Source: Drosophila persimilis
Lineage: Eukaryota; Arthropoda; Insecta; Diptera; Drosophilidae
Length of the DNA: 64,000 bases
Assembly: GCF_003286085.1 (NCBI RefSeq)
Contig: NW_020825298.1
Span: 6,634,001 to 6,698,000 of the forward strand
Reading direction: 5' to 3'
In this document: in pieces, positions 45,952 through 56,565 of the stretch
Position numbering within the stretch: the stretch's first letter is position 1
Layout of the letters: each line of letters begins with the position of its first letter
The notes under the pieces: model-generated
Database searches by the model: none
Seen by the model: only the letters and a program-made list of their open reading frames with translations
Told to the model about the DNA's origin: nothing
Program-made: the position numbers and the translations under genes

Positions 45952-47619
45952 ATGAAAAACATCTGCCAGAATTCCCTACTGCAGCCCAAGACACGGTTTC
46001 AGCTGTTGGCCACAGTGATCGGTAAGAGTCAGGAAGAGATCTCGGTTTGAAAACCATGAATTATAATAATTTTGGTCGACAGTGAACATCATAATGTTTG
46101 GTCATGGCGTTGGTGTGGGTTGGCTGTCGCCGACTTTAACGAAGATCCAAACCCCCGATTCGCCTCTGGACTTTGCAGTGAACATCGACGAGATATCCTG
46201 GCTGGGTTCGATGCTCGGTCTGGGCAGTTTGTGCGGCAATCTGACGATGGCTCTGCTGCTGGAACGAGCCGGGAGAAAGTTTTGCATTTATCTAATGGCC
46301 GGACCGAATGTGGTTCGTAAATTATTTTTGAAGAGTTATTGGTTCCATTAGCAGAATAATCTGTTGCCTTTACAGTGTCTGTGGATTCTCATTTACTGCG
46401 CCTCGAATGTGGGCTATCTGTATGCAGCGCGATTCCTGTGTGGATTTACTGGAGGCGCTGGTTATGTAGTAATTCCCATTTTCATCAGTGAAGTGGCCGA
46501 TTCCAGGTGCGTAGATACCACACACATTATTCCGATCGCAATAAAACAGTATCTTTTAGCATTCGAGGTGCCCTGAGCTCTATGCTGATGTTATCTGTCA
46601 ATCTAGGAATACTGGCTGGCTATATATTGAGCACTTATCTGCCATACCACATCGTTCCCTATTTGGGAATATTGTTGCCCATTTCGTACTTTTTGGCCAA
46701 TTTTTTGCTACCCGAAACACCACCATATCTTCTCAAAAGGAGCCAACTGAGTGCAGCCGAGCAATCGTTCAGATACTATAGAAATCAACAAACAGGAGAA
46801 ACGTCTAAGGCACAATTTGAAGAGCTGAGAACAGCAATACTGGCCCAGCAGGTCCAGAACAAAACATCCTTGAGTTACAGAGATTTGAGTGAGCTAACAT
46901 CTGTACGATTTTCTTATAGCAAATCTAATCTTACCTTCCATTAGCTACCAGGCCCGCTCTGAAGGCTATCGGTGCAGCGGCTGTCCTGTGCATGGGATAC
47001 CAGTTCAGTGGCGTCTTCAGTTTCATCAACTACATGTCTGATATATTCGCCTCATCTGGATCGGTGCTGGACGTCAACACCTGTACGATCATCATCGGAG
47101 CAGTGCAAATTATAGGAGTCTATACCTCGACCATATTCGTGGACATCGTTGGACGACGGCTGCTCATGCTGATATCTACCTTGGGTGTGGGCATTGGATG
47201 CATCGCCTTTGGCTGCTTCACCCACTTCGCGCAGATCTACGATCTCAGCGAGTTCAATTGGCTGCCACTGGCATTGATGATTCTCATTGTGTACCTGGCC
47301 AACATCGGGCTTATTGGGATTTTCTTCCTTGTGTTGGTGGAACTCTTTCCATCTAAGGTAGGAAACTCTCTTCCGAGGAGTCTCATCAGTAAAGTAACCG
47401 AAACGGTTCTCATTTCAGATACGCTCTCTGGCTACCTCCATATCGGTGATATTCCTGAGTATCCTGGTCTTCTGTACCTTGAAGCTATTTCCCCTGTTCC
47501 TTCACTTTTGGGGCATATCGATTACGATGTGGTTCTCGGCCATCTCGGCATTGCTTACTTTTGTTTATTTTTTGTTGTTCTTGTCCGAAACCAAGGGAAA
47601 ATCTATGATTGAAGATTAA
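45952..47619 (+). CDS. MFS sugar transporter 5, tandem duplicate of 4
   Basis: Six exons: 45952-46021, 46083-46312, 46376-46506, 46560-46888, 46945-47357 and 47419-47619, phases 1, 0, 2, 1, 0; 457 residues, exon lengths identical to transporter 4. Motifs: LERAGRKF, LPETPPYL, GYQFSGVFSFINY in TM7 and VDIVGRRLL. The C-terminal PETKG reads SETKG (Pro to Ser). Exon 5 is nearly identical to that of transporter 4 at the DNA level, including silent sites, while exon 4 differs much more. The second donor is GTTCGT, a weak but usable site. Frame is open throughout, so the gene looks functional. Confidence 0.93.
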
Positions 47620-47793
47620 AACTTTATCTAAGTGTTTTTTGGGTTCATCTGTCAGACAGAGACGTTTACAGAGACTAAGAGCTGTAGTAAATGGCTTCGA
47701 GTTTATCTGTAGATAAGCGGGCAGCGCGGATTTAATGGGGAAGATCAGGTATTAAGTGAGGCTCTCATTCAGTCCGGCAATGGTAACGCAGCC

Positions 47794-49488
47794 ATGACGT
47801 TTAATTTGCGGTTGGCTCCGCTCTTTGACGATCCCAGTTGTCTGCTGAGTGCCAGGAATCGATATCAGTTTCTGGTTACCCTGCTGGGTAAGAATTCTTC
47901 GGCTCGGCCAGAGGATCCAGTACTCCAATATTCCGTTCCGCAGTGAACATTGCCACCTTCTCGCATGGCCTGGGCGTGGGCTGGATGTCCCCGGTGATGA
48001 GGGATCTGCAAACCGCACAGTCTCCTCTCGATTTTGCCGTACTTGTGCAGGAGATATCGTGGATTGGCTCGCTCGTGGGCATTGGCAGTGTCATGGGCAA
48101 CCTTCTGGCGGGCACTCTACAAGATCGCATCGGTCGGAAGATGGTCATGTTCGGCATTGCCATTCCCTACTCGGTAAGAAGGACGATCCAGAATTATTTC
48201 ACCATGTAGATGGGGGATCTCTGATACTTCCAGATCTTCTGGTGTCTGATCTACTTCGTGCAAAGTGTGGAGTACCTGTATGTGGGTCGTCTGATGGCCG
48301 GAATGACTGGCGGCGCCTGCTACGTTGTTCTGCCCACATTCATTAGCGAGATTGCGGATACCCAGTGAGTCTTTCAAGCGGACTACACCATCAATTCCTT
48401 CTCAATATAATCTCCCACAGCATTCGCGGGCGTCTGGGGTCCATGATTTTGCTGTCCGTCAATACGGGCGTTCTCACGGGCTACATCATATCCACGACAG
48501 TTAGCTACTTCACGGCACCCCCTTTTATTATTGCCCTGCCGGTCTGTTACTTCATCTGCAATTTCCTGTTTCCGGAAACCCCGCATCATCTCATACGTAA
48601 GGGGAAATTCGCGGCAGCCGAGAAGTCCTTCAGGTTCTATAAGAACATCAAAAGCGAGGACATCAAGGCTGTCAGGGAGTTTGAGGAACTAAAGTCTGCC
48701 TTGACCAAGGCGCAAGCTGAAAGCGATATGTCCTTCAACTACAGGGATTTCAGTGAGTAGCAGCTCCATATCCCATTGAAACCCAGGACTTGCAACTTTT
48801 CCCATTGTGTAGTCACCAGGCCCGCTTTCAAGGCCTATGCCTCGGCGCTGACTCTACTCATTTGCAACCAGTTCAGCGGCAGTTTCTGCATCACCACCTA
48901 TTTGTCGGACATTTTCGCCGCCTCGCACACCACCCTGGACGTGGGCATGTGCACCATCGTGATTGGCGTACTGCAAATCGTGGGCAACTATGTGACCACT
49001 TTGCTGTGCGACAAGTACGGACGCAGGATCCTGATGCTGATCTCCACATCGGGGGCGGCTGTCTGTTTGGCCACCTTTGGGTGCTTCACCTTCTTTGCCA
49101 GCAGAAACGATCTATCGTTGGTGGGTTGGCTGCCCCTCGTGATCCTCTCCTTCTATGTGTTTCTCTGTAACATTGGAATGGTTGGGTGCCTGTTTGTGGT
49201 GCTCGTTGAGCTGTTTCCAGCAAAGGTAGGTCTTGGGATCATCATCCAAATGCCAAGTATTTCAAGTATCTATTGAATCTTTTTCAGATTCGATCGGCGT
49301 GCGTATCCACCTTTGTGGTCATCCTCAGCTCCACAGTTTTTCTGACACTCAAGATCTTCCCGATCTGTGTGGCCGTCTGGGGGATTTCCGTGACCATGTG
49401 GTGCTGCAGTGTGATTACGTTCTCCTGCTTTCTCTACTTTAGCTTCTATTTGGAGGAGACCAGGGGCAAATCGCTACTGGAGGCTTAG
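47794..49488 (+). CDS. MFS sugar transporter 6
   Basis: Six exons: 47794-47887, 47944-48173, 48234-48364, 48421-48752, 48813-49225 and 49288-49488, phases 1, 0, 2, 1, 0; 466 residues. It starts only 175 bases after the stop of transporter 5. The N-terminus is eight residues longer than in 4 and 5 (MTFNLRLAPLFDDPS). Motifs: GVGWMSP, QDRIGRKM, FPETPHHL, NQFSGSFCITTY in TM7, CDKYGRRIL and LEETRGKSLLEA. Two GATA-type sites (TTATCT 47,703 and AGATAA 47,711) lie 80-90 bases before the start codon. A four-codon upstream frame (MVTQP) overlaps the start, which could damp translation. Confidence 0.93.
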
Positions 49489-49746
49489 GTGATTTACTGC
49501 AAAGATAACGAGAACTTATCAAAAAGACATCGCACCCGTGCGATTAGCCTAAGCCCAGAATTTATCTTTATATGGCCATAGGATACCCGGCCAGATACAG
49601 ATACTTAAGTTGATTGTTCCCTTCGAACGACATTTCAGTGAACAAAGACACCTTGACAATGCGACAGCAACGAGCAAAAGGCTAATAAAGAACTAGGAAT
49701 TACATCAAAAACCCGAACATCTAGTTACTTTTTTCCACTTACCAAA

Positions 49747-51513
49747 ATGCTTGGGAGACTCTTTGCACGTCCCAATTGCCTATTGAATCGCCGCAATCGA
49801 TACCAATTACTGACCACTCTGATAAGTGAGTATTTTCCCGGACACTTGACGGCTGCAATATCGATCATTCCAGATCCTGGTTAACCATTTCCGCAGTCAA
49901 TTTGATATCTGTTTCGCATGGCATTGGCATTGGCTGGCTGTCGCCCACACTGCGGAAGCTCCAGTCGAACTCCCCCATTGGCTTTGAGGTGAAATCCGAG
50001 TTCGAAATCTCCTGGGTGGGCTCCATGCTGGGCATGGGCTCAGTGACTGGCAATATACTGATTGGAACGCTCCTCGGGCGCTTGGGCAGCAAACGATGCC
50101 TGCTGTTCTTGGCCATTCCACATTCGGTAAAATTCATGCAACAAAAAGACAGAATACTCTCGGAGATGGTGCCTCATTGTGTCGCGTGCGTGTGTTCTTT
50201 TAGTGCTTGTGGTTCCTGGTCTACTTTGCCCAGAGCGTGGAGTACCTCTATGTGGGCAGGCTATTGGCTGGCATCACGGGCGGCGGCATGTACATTGTTC
50301 ATCCCATTTTCCTCAGTGAAATCTCAGACGCAAAGTAAGTAGCCGATGATTTATTGTCACAGCCAGGGGGCTTTTGCAATGACAAAGATAAGCCTAAGGC
50401 TGCAATGTCACGGCACAAGGAACTAATCGAAAATTAATCACTTACAGCATCCGTGGAACCTTCTCGGCGATGGTCATGCTATCGGTGAATGTCGGCGTGC
50501 TGGGGGGCTACATTGTGGGCACTCATCTGGCCTATTACGACATACCCTGGATGGTGTTGGTTCTTCCGCTGTGCTACTTCATTTCCATCCTGCTGTTCAT
50601 ACGAGAGTCGCCCATGCATCTGATACGCATCGGGAAATATGCGGCAGCCGAGAGATCCTTCCGTTACTACAAGAACATCAAGGATGGCGACAACATTAAT
50701 GATCAGAACCGTTCCATGGAGGAGTTCGAGCACATGAAGATTGCCCTGACCAAAGGCGATGATAAGAAAGATGCCGTCACATTCAAGGACTTTGGTAGGT
50801 TCAACATTTTCAGAGGATCTTTTAACAATTACGAATCGTTTCAGTATCGCGTCCTGCACTCAGGGCGTATGGTCCGGCCCTTGTTCTGCTGATTGCCAAC
50901 CAGTTCAGCGGTCTCTTCACCATGGTCAACTATATGTCCGATATATTTTCGAAATCGGGCAGCACCATGGATCCGGACACCTCCACAATCATTATCGGAG
51001 CGGTACAGATCATGGGCAGCTATGTTACCACCCTGCTTTGCGATATCTGTGGCCGCAAGCTCCTCATGCTCGTGTCCACCGCCGGCGTTGCCATCAGCCT
51101 AATATCCTTTGGGTTTTTCACAAAGTACGCCCAGACGTACGATCTGAGCGAATGGAGCTGGGTGCCGCTGGTCCTCATGTCGATGGACATCTTTCTGGGC
51201 AACATTGGTCTCGTGGGCTGCTTCTTTGTCTGCCTCGTCGAAATCTTTCCCCTTAAGGTAGGGAATATCTCTACGAAAGTGTTTTTTTTTTTAATTGTTT
51301 TGTTTTTTCCAGATACGTGCCAAAGCTGCTTCGATTGCAATTGTTGTTTGCAGCAGTTTTGTCTTTCTAATGCTGAATATTTTCCCACTTTGCATGCGAC
51401 ACTGGGGCATATCGGCCACCATGTGGTCGTGTGGTGGCGTCTCGGCGTTTAGTTTTATTTTCTTTGCATATTTCCTGAAAGAAACCAAGGGCAAGTCAAT
51501 GCTAGAAGACTGA
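49747..51513 (+). CDS. MFS sugar transporter 7
   Basis: Six exons: 49747-49825, 49897-50126, 50204-50334, 50448-50794, 50845-51257 and 51313-51513, phases 1, 0, 2, 1, 0; 466 residues, the same total as transporter 6. It begins 258 bases after the stop of 6. Motifs: GIGWLSP, LGRLGSKRC in loop 2-3 (Gly-Ser-Lys for GRK), IRESPMHL after TM6, NQFSGLFTMVNY in TM7, CDICGRKLL in loop 8-9 and LKETKGKSMLED. The cytoplasmic loop after TM6 is six residues longer than in the others (KDGDNINDQNR). Last gene of the transporter array; the next gene, E23, is convergent with it. Confidence 0.93.
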
Positions 51514-53394
51514 AGAACAAATATGGAAAGCATTCAAAGTGTAAAAAACAGCTGAATGTTAAATAAATATATTACCTATTCCTTTAGTTTTTGTATTCTT
51601 TTGAAATAATACCTATGCGTGTATACCCCTATAGCACATTCTGGAACAGCATCAATAACCGTGTCAATATGGCTTATTTTTCAATGTCCCTATGTTTTTT
51701 TTGCATCTGAGACTTTAAGACCTTTCACAATTTTCCGCTGCACGCGGAATATACATATTGTAAGTTGAAAAGCTGCTTCAACCGATGGTTTTAAGTCAGG
51801 GTTCGGCAGGGCCCTATTTTATGTGCATAGGGAAGTGCACTGCGGCGCTGCGTAATCCGCACCAATACAACAACACTTTTTGTTCCATTTTGTTTGCTGT
51901 CTACTCACACAAACGCACTGCAATGTGTTCGTGTCGACCTCTAAAAAAAAAGTCAACAAAATGCAACGCATCAGTGGTGGTCTTGGTGTAGGTCCTGCGT
52001 TTCCAACGGAAGTTTGACATCAGATTGAAGACTATTTTTAGTGACTGCTGAACGTCCATTGTGGCCGAAACGGAAATTAATTTCAGTCTGGGAAACACCT
52101 CCGCTGATGTTGATTCGGATTTTTCACTCTGTTGGCAGCCAGAACAAAAAAATAATAAAAATATAATAAACAAATATATAAACAAAAATATAACACCTAC
52201 GGATATGAGGGCCGCGGTGTCCTTTCTTTTAACACCCATCAACGCCAAGGATGTAAAGAACCAAATCCAGCTACAACTGGCTGGAAGGGGTCTCCTCAGG
52301 ACCGAGACACCTGGGAGACGCCTCTCATCTGACACACACAATGTACACACCAACACCTACTGCCCGGTATGACATGGCCGAGCTGCGAGCTGAAGGCCCT
52401 AGCATCCAAAGCTCGTTGAACTATTATTAAGTTGTATATTGTCAACTAGATTTAATTTGTTGAAATAAAAAGATATATTACACATTTGTTTTTCGCAAAT
52501 CGAAGCCCTCGACAGTGCCGTAATTATTGAAGTGAAAATATTGTTTGACGGGATTTCTGCTTACATTTGCATGTACAGTATGTGTATATTTAAATAAATT
52601 TAATTACATATAATTAGTTAATATAAACAAAATACAATTTATACCATAATTTCATACAATTGGTTGATTATGCGATTAGGTTGTTTTTTTTTGCTGTTGC
52701 TTTTTCATTTTTCCATTTCTAATGTGTGCCTCCGACACATTCAATTTTGCTTGGCAGCATTCAATTTAAAACTAATTAAAAAACTAGCAGACTAAATCAC
52801 AGTGTTTTTTCCCAAGCGAAAAAAAATTTGCAAAAATTCTACAAAATTACTAGCGGTTTTTTTCATATTAAATTAACAATTTATATAGATTTACATATAC
52901 TCGTATGTGTGTGTGTGTTTTTTTTTGTGGAAAATTGGCCAGACATACGGTGCCGTGGGGCGGGGGGTTACTTTAAAACGTGCATTAAAACATACTCTTT
53001 CCACTCATCTCTCTCTCTCTCTCTTGATTCTGCAGCAAAAAACATAGCGAATAATAATTTAAACGGCTAACAATTAAAATGCATAAAACAAAACAAAGAT
53101 TTCCGTTTACAGATCTCGACCTCTCCCGCGGCCAACACTTCTCCTAGATATCCTAGACACTACAATGATAATAGTAATAGTTGGGGCTAATAATAATAGT
53201 AGGTAATAATAAATGGTGTGTGTGTGTGTGTGGCTTGAAAAGTAAACTGAATCACAAAATTGGCGCACTTTAGCAAAATTTGTTCCGAGTTAAATGGTCT
53301 AGCATTTGACGTATGTATCACTGGTATAGTCCTCGTTCCTCGTGCTCTCGGATAGATATGTATACGTTTTTGGGGGAAGTCCTTCGTGTGGATA
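51514..53394. other. Intergenic between transporter 7 and E23, small unsure ORF
   Basis: An open frame of 54 codons from ATG 52,205 to 52,372 (MRAAVSFLLTPINAKDVKNQ) has a GC-rich, coding-like look and could be a decayed TE or exon piece; I do not call it a gene. The rest is AT-rich with a (GT)n run near 53,217-53,232 and a (TC)n run near 53,010-53,024. The E23 3' untranslated region probably covers the right end. Confidence 0.4.
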
Positions 53395-56300
53395 TCACGT
53401 CTTTTTGGGGCATCGCAAGTAGCGCAGCACCGCGTAGCCCAGGCAGCGGAACACCAGAAAGAACATCATTAGGATGAGCGTGTTCAGCCAGAGCGGTGAT
53501 GTCGAATTTTGTGCTTTGAGTATTTCCTCATATGGAATGAATTCGGTTGTCTGCTGTTTGCATATCTCATAGCTACTAGGCGAGCCGCACCTGCAGGAAT
53601 CAGAGGTCAGAGTCACAGATCAAGGAGTAGCTAAGGCAAAAGCTCACCTAACAGCCGGACCCTCGCGAAACTCCAGTATCTGCATATTCTGATAGGCGTA
53701 GTGGATCATGGACGTGTAGCGTATCCAGCTCAGGCCCTCCGGAATGCGTGACGACAGATAGCCGCCAAAGAGCTGGGTGGCCAGCGTGTATAGGGCACTG
53801 AGCGTGATGCTCACGTTCATGTCCATGCAGCAGGCGCCTATAAAGAAGCCCACGCTCTGCGCCACAATGGTATTGATGAGCAGGAAGATGAGCATCAGGA
53901 AGAACAGTTTTAGGCTGTAAAGTGGGGTCTGAGATTAGCTGCTATAAAATAGGTAAATGTAAAACACTTGCCTTGTGCAGCCCAGCATGGGATAGCTTAT
54001 CATGAGGTAGACAGTGGGCAGCGTGACCACCAGGGGCAGTTCGGCACACATCTTGGCCAGATAATAGGCGGACAGGCGGTAGGCGCCCGAGCGACGCTCC
54101 TTGCTAATGACCTCACGCTCAGAGGGGACTGTCCGAAAAAAGGAAAAGGATTAAACATGCAAAAGACATTCACAGCATCACACCACAACTCACATGAATT
54201 AAGAGCACCGAACAGAGCAAAGAGCATCCAATAGGTCTGCGAGAAGAACATCCAGCCTTGCAGGTCGTGCAGGAACTCCTCGGTGCGGGGCAGCTGGAAC
54301 CAAATGGCGCCTGCCATCAGAGCCAGACCGATTGTCTGGAACCAATTGAGCTTGGAGAGCATACGGGGCTTGGCCTCCTTGAAGTTGCGGCTAGACAGGA
54401 CACAGAACTGAGTGTGAAAGCTTGTGGGATACGACAGCCAGTCCTCATCCCCGGTATGGCTCGGTCCGCCGCTGCCGGCACTGTACGAGTGGCAGTCACT
54501 GGAGGCACAGGAACTGAAGTTTGACTGCGAGTCGGCACCGCACCAGACCAAGTGTTGGGCTGCCTCTTCGTCCTCCTCCACCTGGCAGCCACTGCTTGTG
54601 TGATGTAGGTTTTCGTACTGGTGATGGTGATGATGATGGTGATGGTGGGGCTGGTGGAGATGGTGATGCGTGCTGTGGTGATGCTGGTTGTAGTAGTTGT
54701 TGATTATGTCGTCGATTAGGATGCTGTCCGTCTGCTTCTTGACCTTGGACTCTCCACACGGATGGTGGCTGCTGGTGATGCAATTGCGGTTCAAATAGTT
54801 GCCATGAGATTCCTTGGCGGCTACGAACAGCTTCTCGCGAATATCCGGATGGGACTTCAATTGCTCCACTGTTGATTAATAGAAAGGAACACGTGGTTAG
54901 ATTTCTCTTTGAATCTGTAAAATCTTAGGCTAACTTACAGACAAAGTCAGCGGGATTGTAGTGCGGCTTGATGGTGACACCGATATCCTCAAAGTGCCTG
55001 TAAATGTTGTGCACGTCCCCAAAGTAGGCGGTGCGGCCCTGATGGAGCAGTAGCAGCTTGTCGAACATATGGAACATCTGCGACGAGGGCTGGTGCACGC
55101 TTATCACAATCGTCTTCTGCTCCAGCTGGGCGTACCTCTTGAGCACCTTCATCAGCGAAATCGCCGAGTGGCTGTCCAGCCCAGAGGTGGGCTCCTAGGG
55201 AGAAGGAGAAGCGTTCAGTTAAAGAACGATAGACAGATTTGCAGAGTACTTACATCCAAGAGCATAAGCAAAGGATTCGTCAGCAGCTCGCAGGCTATGT
55301 TGGCCCGCTTCTTTTCGCCCCCGGAAAGACCCCGATTGAGATAGTCACCGAAGCGTGTCTGCTGACAGCAGCCCAACTCCAGGGCCTCAAGTATGTGATC
55401 CACTTGTCGCATCTTCTCCGCCCGCGGCATGGACTCGGGCAGGCGCAGCAGCGCTGTGTAGACCACCGTCTCCCTGAGCGTTAGCTGCGGGAAAAAGATC
55501 TCCTCCTGCAGGACATAGCCGATCCGGCGGCGCCACTTCTTCGAGAGCGGCTCCCGGTTGAGGAAGACGCTGCCGCTGTCAATGTGCCGCTGTCCGCTGA
55601 GGCAGTCCAGAAGCGTGGTCTTGCCGCTGCCCGAGGGCCCCATCACGGCTAGCACCTCGCAGGGACTGCAACGATAGGGAGAAAGGGGGGGAGAGAGAGC
55701 CAAAGAGGAGAAGCATGCGAGCATGAGAGATTACGGTTAGTTCATTGGTTCACTGGTTCACTGGGTCTCTGGATCTTGTTCTGGTTTTTATACCCTTGCT
55801 GGATGGACTATACTTTGAGTTCCTGCAGATGTTTGCGACAAACAGAAGGAACCATATCAAATGGATAGTGAGCGAGAAAAAAAACCGAAATTTACGGATC
55901 CAATACAGTAAAAATTACGACACCTGTTTGGTTCGAGCATTTTGGTGGAATTTGAAAGCTAAGGCGCAGATTTTAACTGACCAATCACAGCAAATAGCGA
56001 GTCCCACCGAATCAATTCGATTTCCTGTTCCTGCAGGACTCTGATAAAAAAAAAACTCTCTGTACATAAACACGTAATTGTGGTAATCATCAATAGATAT
56101 CGCGATCTAGCAAGGTCCGTCTGTAAAAGTCTACTTCTGAATATCACATCATCTTATAGGTTCCCTAGAAATATCAATTTTCTAATGATTGCAAGAATAC
56201 ATAAGTTCCAAATTGTATCAAACACCAAATGACTTTTGCCCCATCCATTGGTATCCCTTCCATCTACTTCCCGTTCGTGCAAGGGTATACAAACTTCGGC

Positions 56301-56565
56301 TTAGCCGGTAGTTAGCTTTTTTCCAGTTTATTGTAGAGTGTGCGTTTACTTGATGGCTCGCTCTTGTTTCTGTTACCTGACAAATCCACTCACATCGGAA
56401 AGTATTTTGCGTTCGTTGTGCAAGACATTCAGATTCTGAAAGGTTAGCTGTAGCGTGGGTGGGGTTGCTGGCTGATGTGGTGGCTGCTGTTGTGGCGCCC
56501 CGGCTGTTGGGGCAATCGGTGTCGGGCCACTCAGGAAAGGATACGCCAAAGATGCTGGCGTGCCA
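53395..56565 (-). CDS. E23: ABCG half-transporter, N-terminus not found
   Basis: Seven exons: 56565-56377, 55665-55254, 55194-54939, 54868-54194, 54128-53972, 53914-53648 and 53590-53395, giving 716 residues from a phase-2 acceptor, so at least one 5' coding exon is missing. A Pro/Gln-rich lead is followed by [14 protein letters not shown], Walker [10 protein letters not shown]-loop QEE, signature LSGGEKKR, Walker B LMLLDEPTSGLD and H-loop SVHQPSSQ, then six membrane segments. This ABC-then-TM order is the ABCG (White/E23) type of plasma-membrane half-transporter. The linker holds a long His-rich tract (about 54,600-54,690). The donor after exon 5 is GC, not GT (CAAG then GCAAGT). E23 in D. 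melanogaster is ecdysone-induced and thought to export ecdysteroid; the name rests on domain type and position beside the transporter cluster. Confidence 0.85.
55789..56322. mobile_element. Dispersed repeat in an E23 intron
   Basis: The block opens with TATACCCTTGC (55,789-55,799) and closes with the exact inverse GCAAGGGTATA (56,279-56,289), followed by CAAACTTCGGC and AGTTAGCT. Those ends are typical of a very common short non-coding repeat of Drosophila. The interior is diverged. It lies in the intron between the first two visible E23 exons. Confidence 0.6.
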
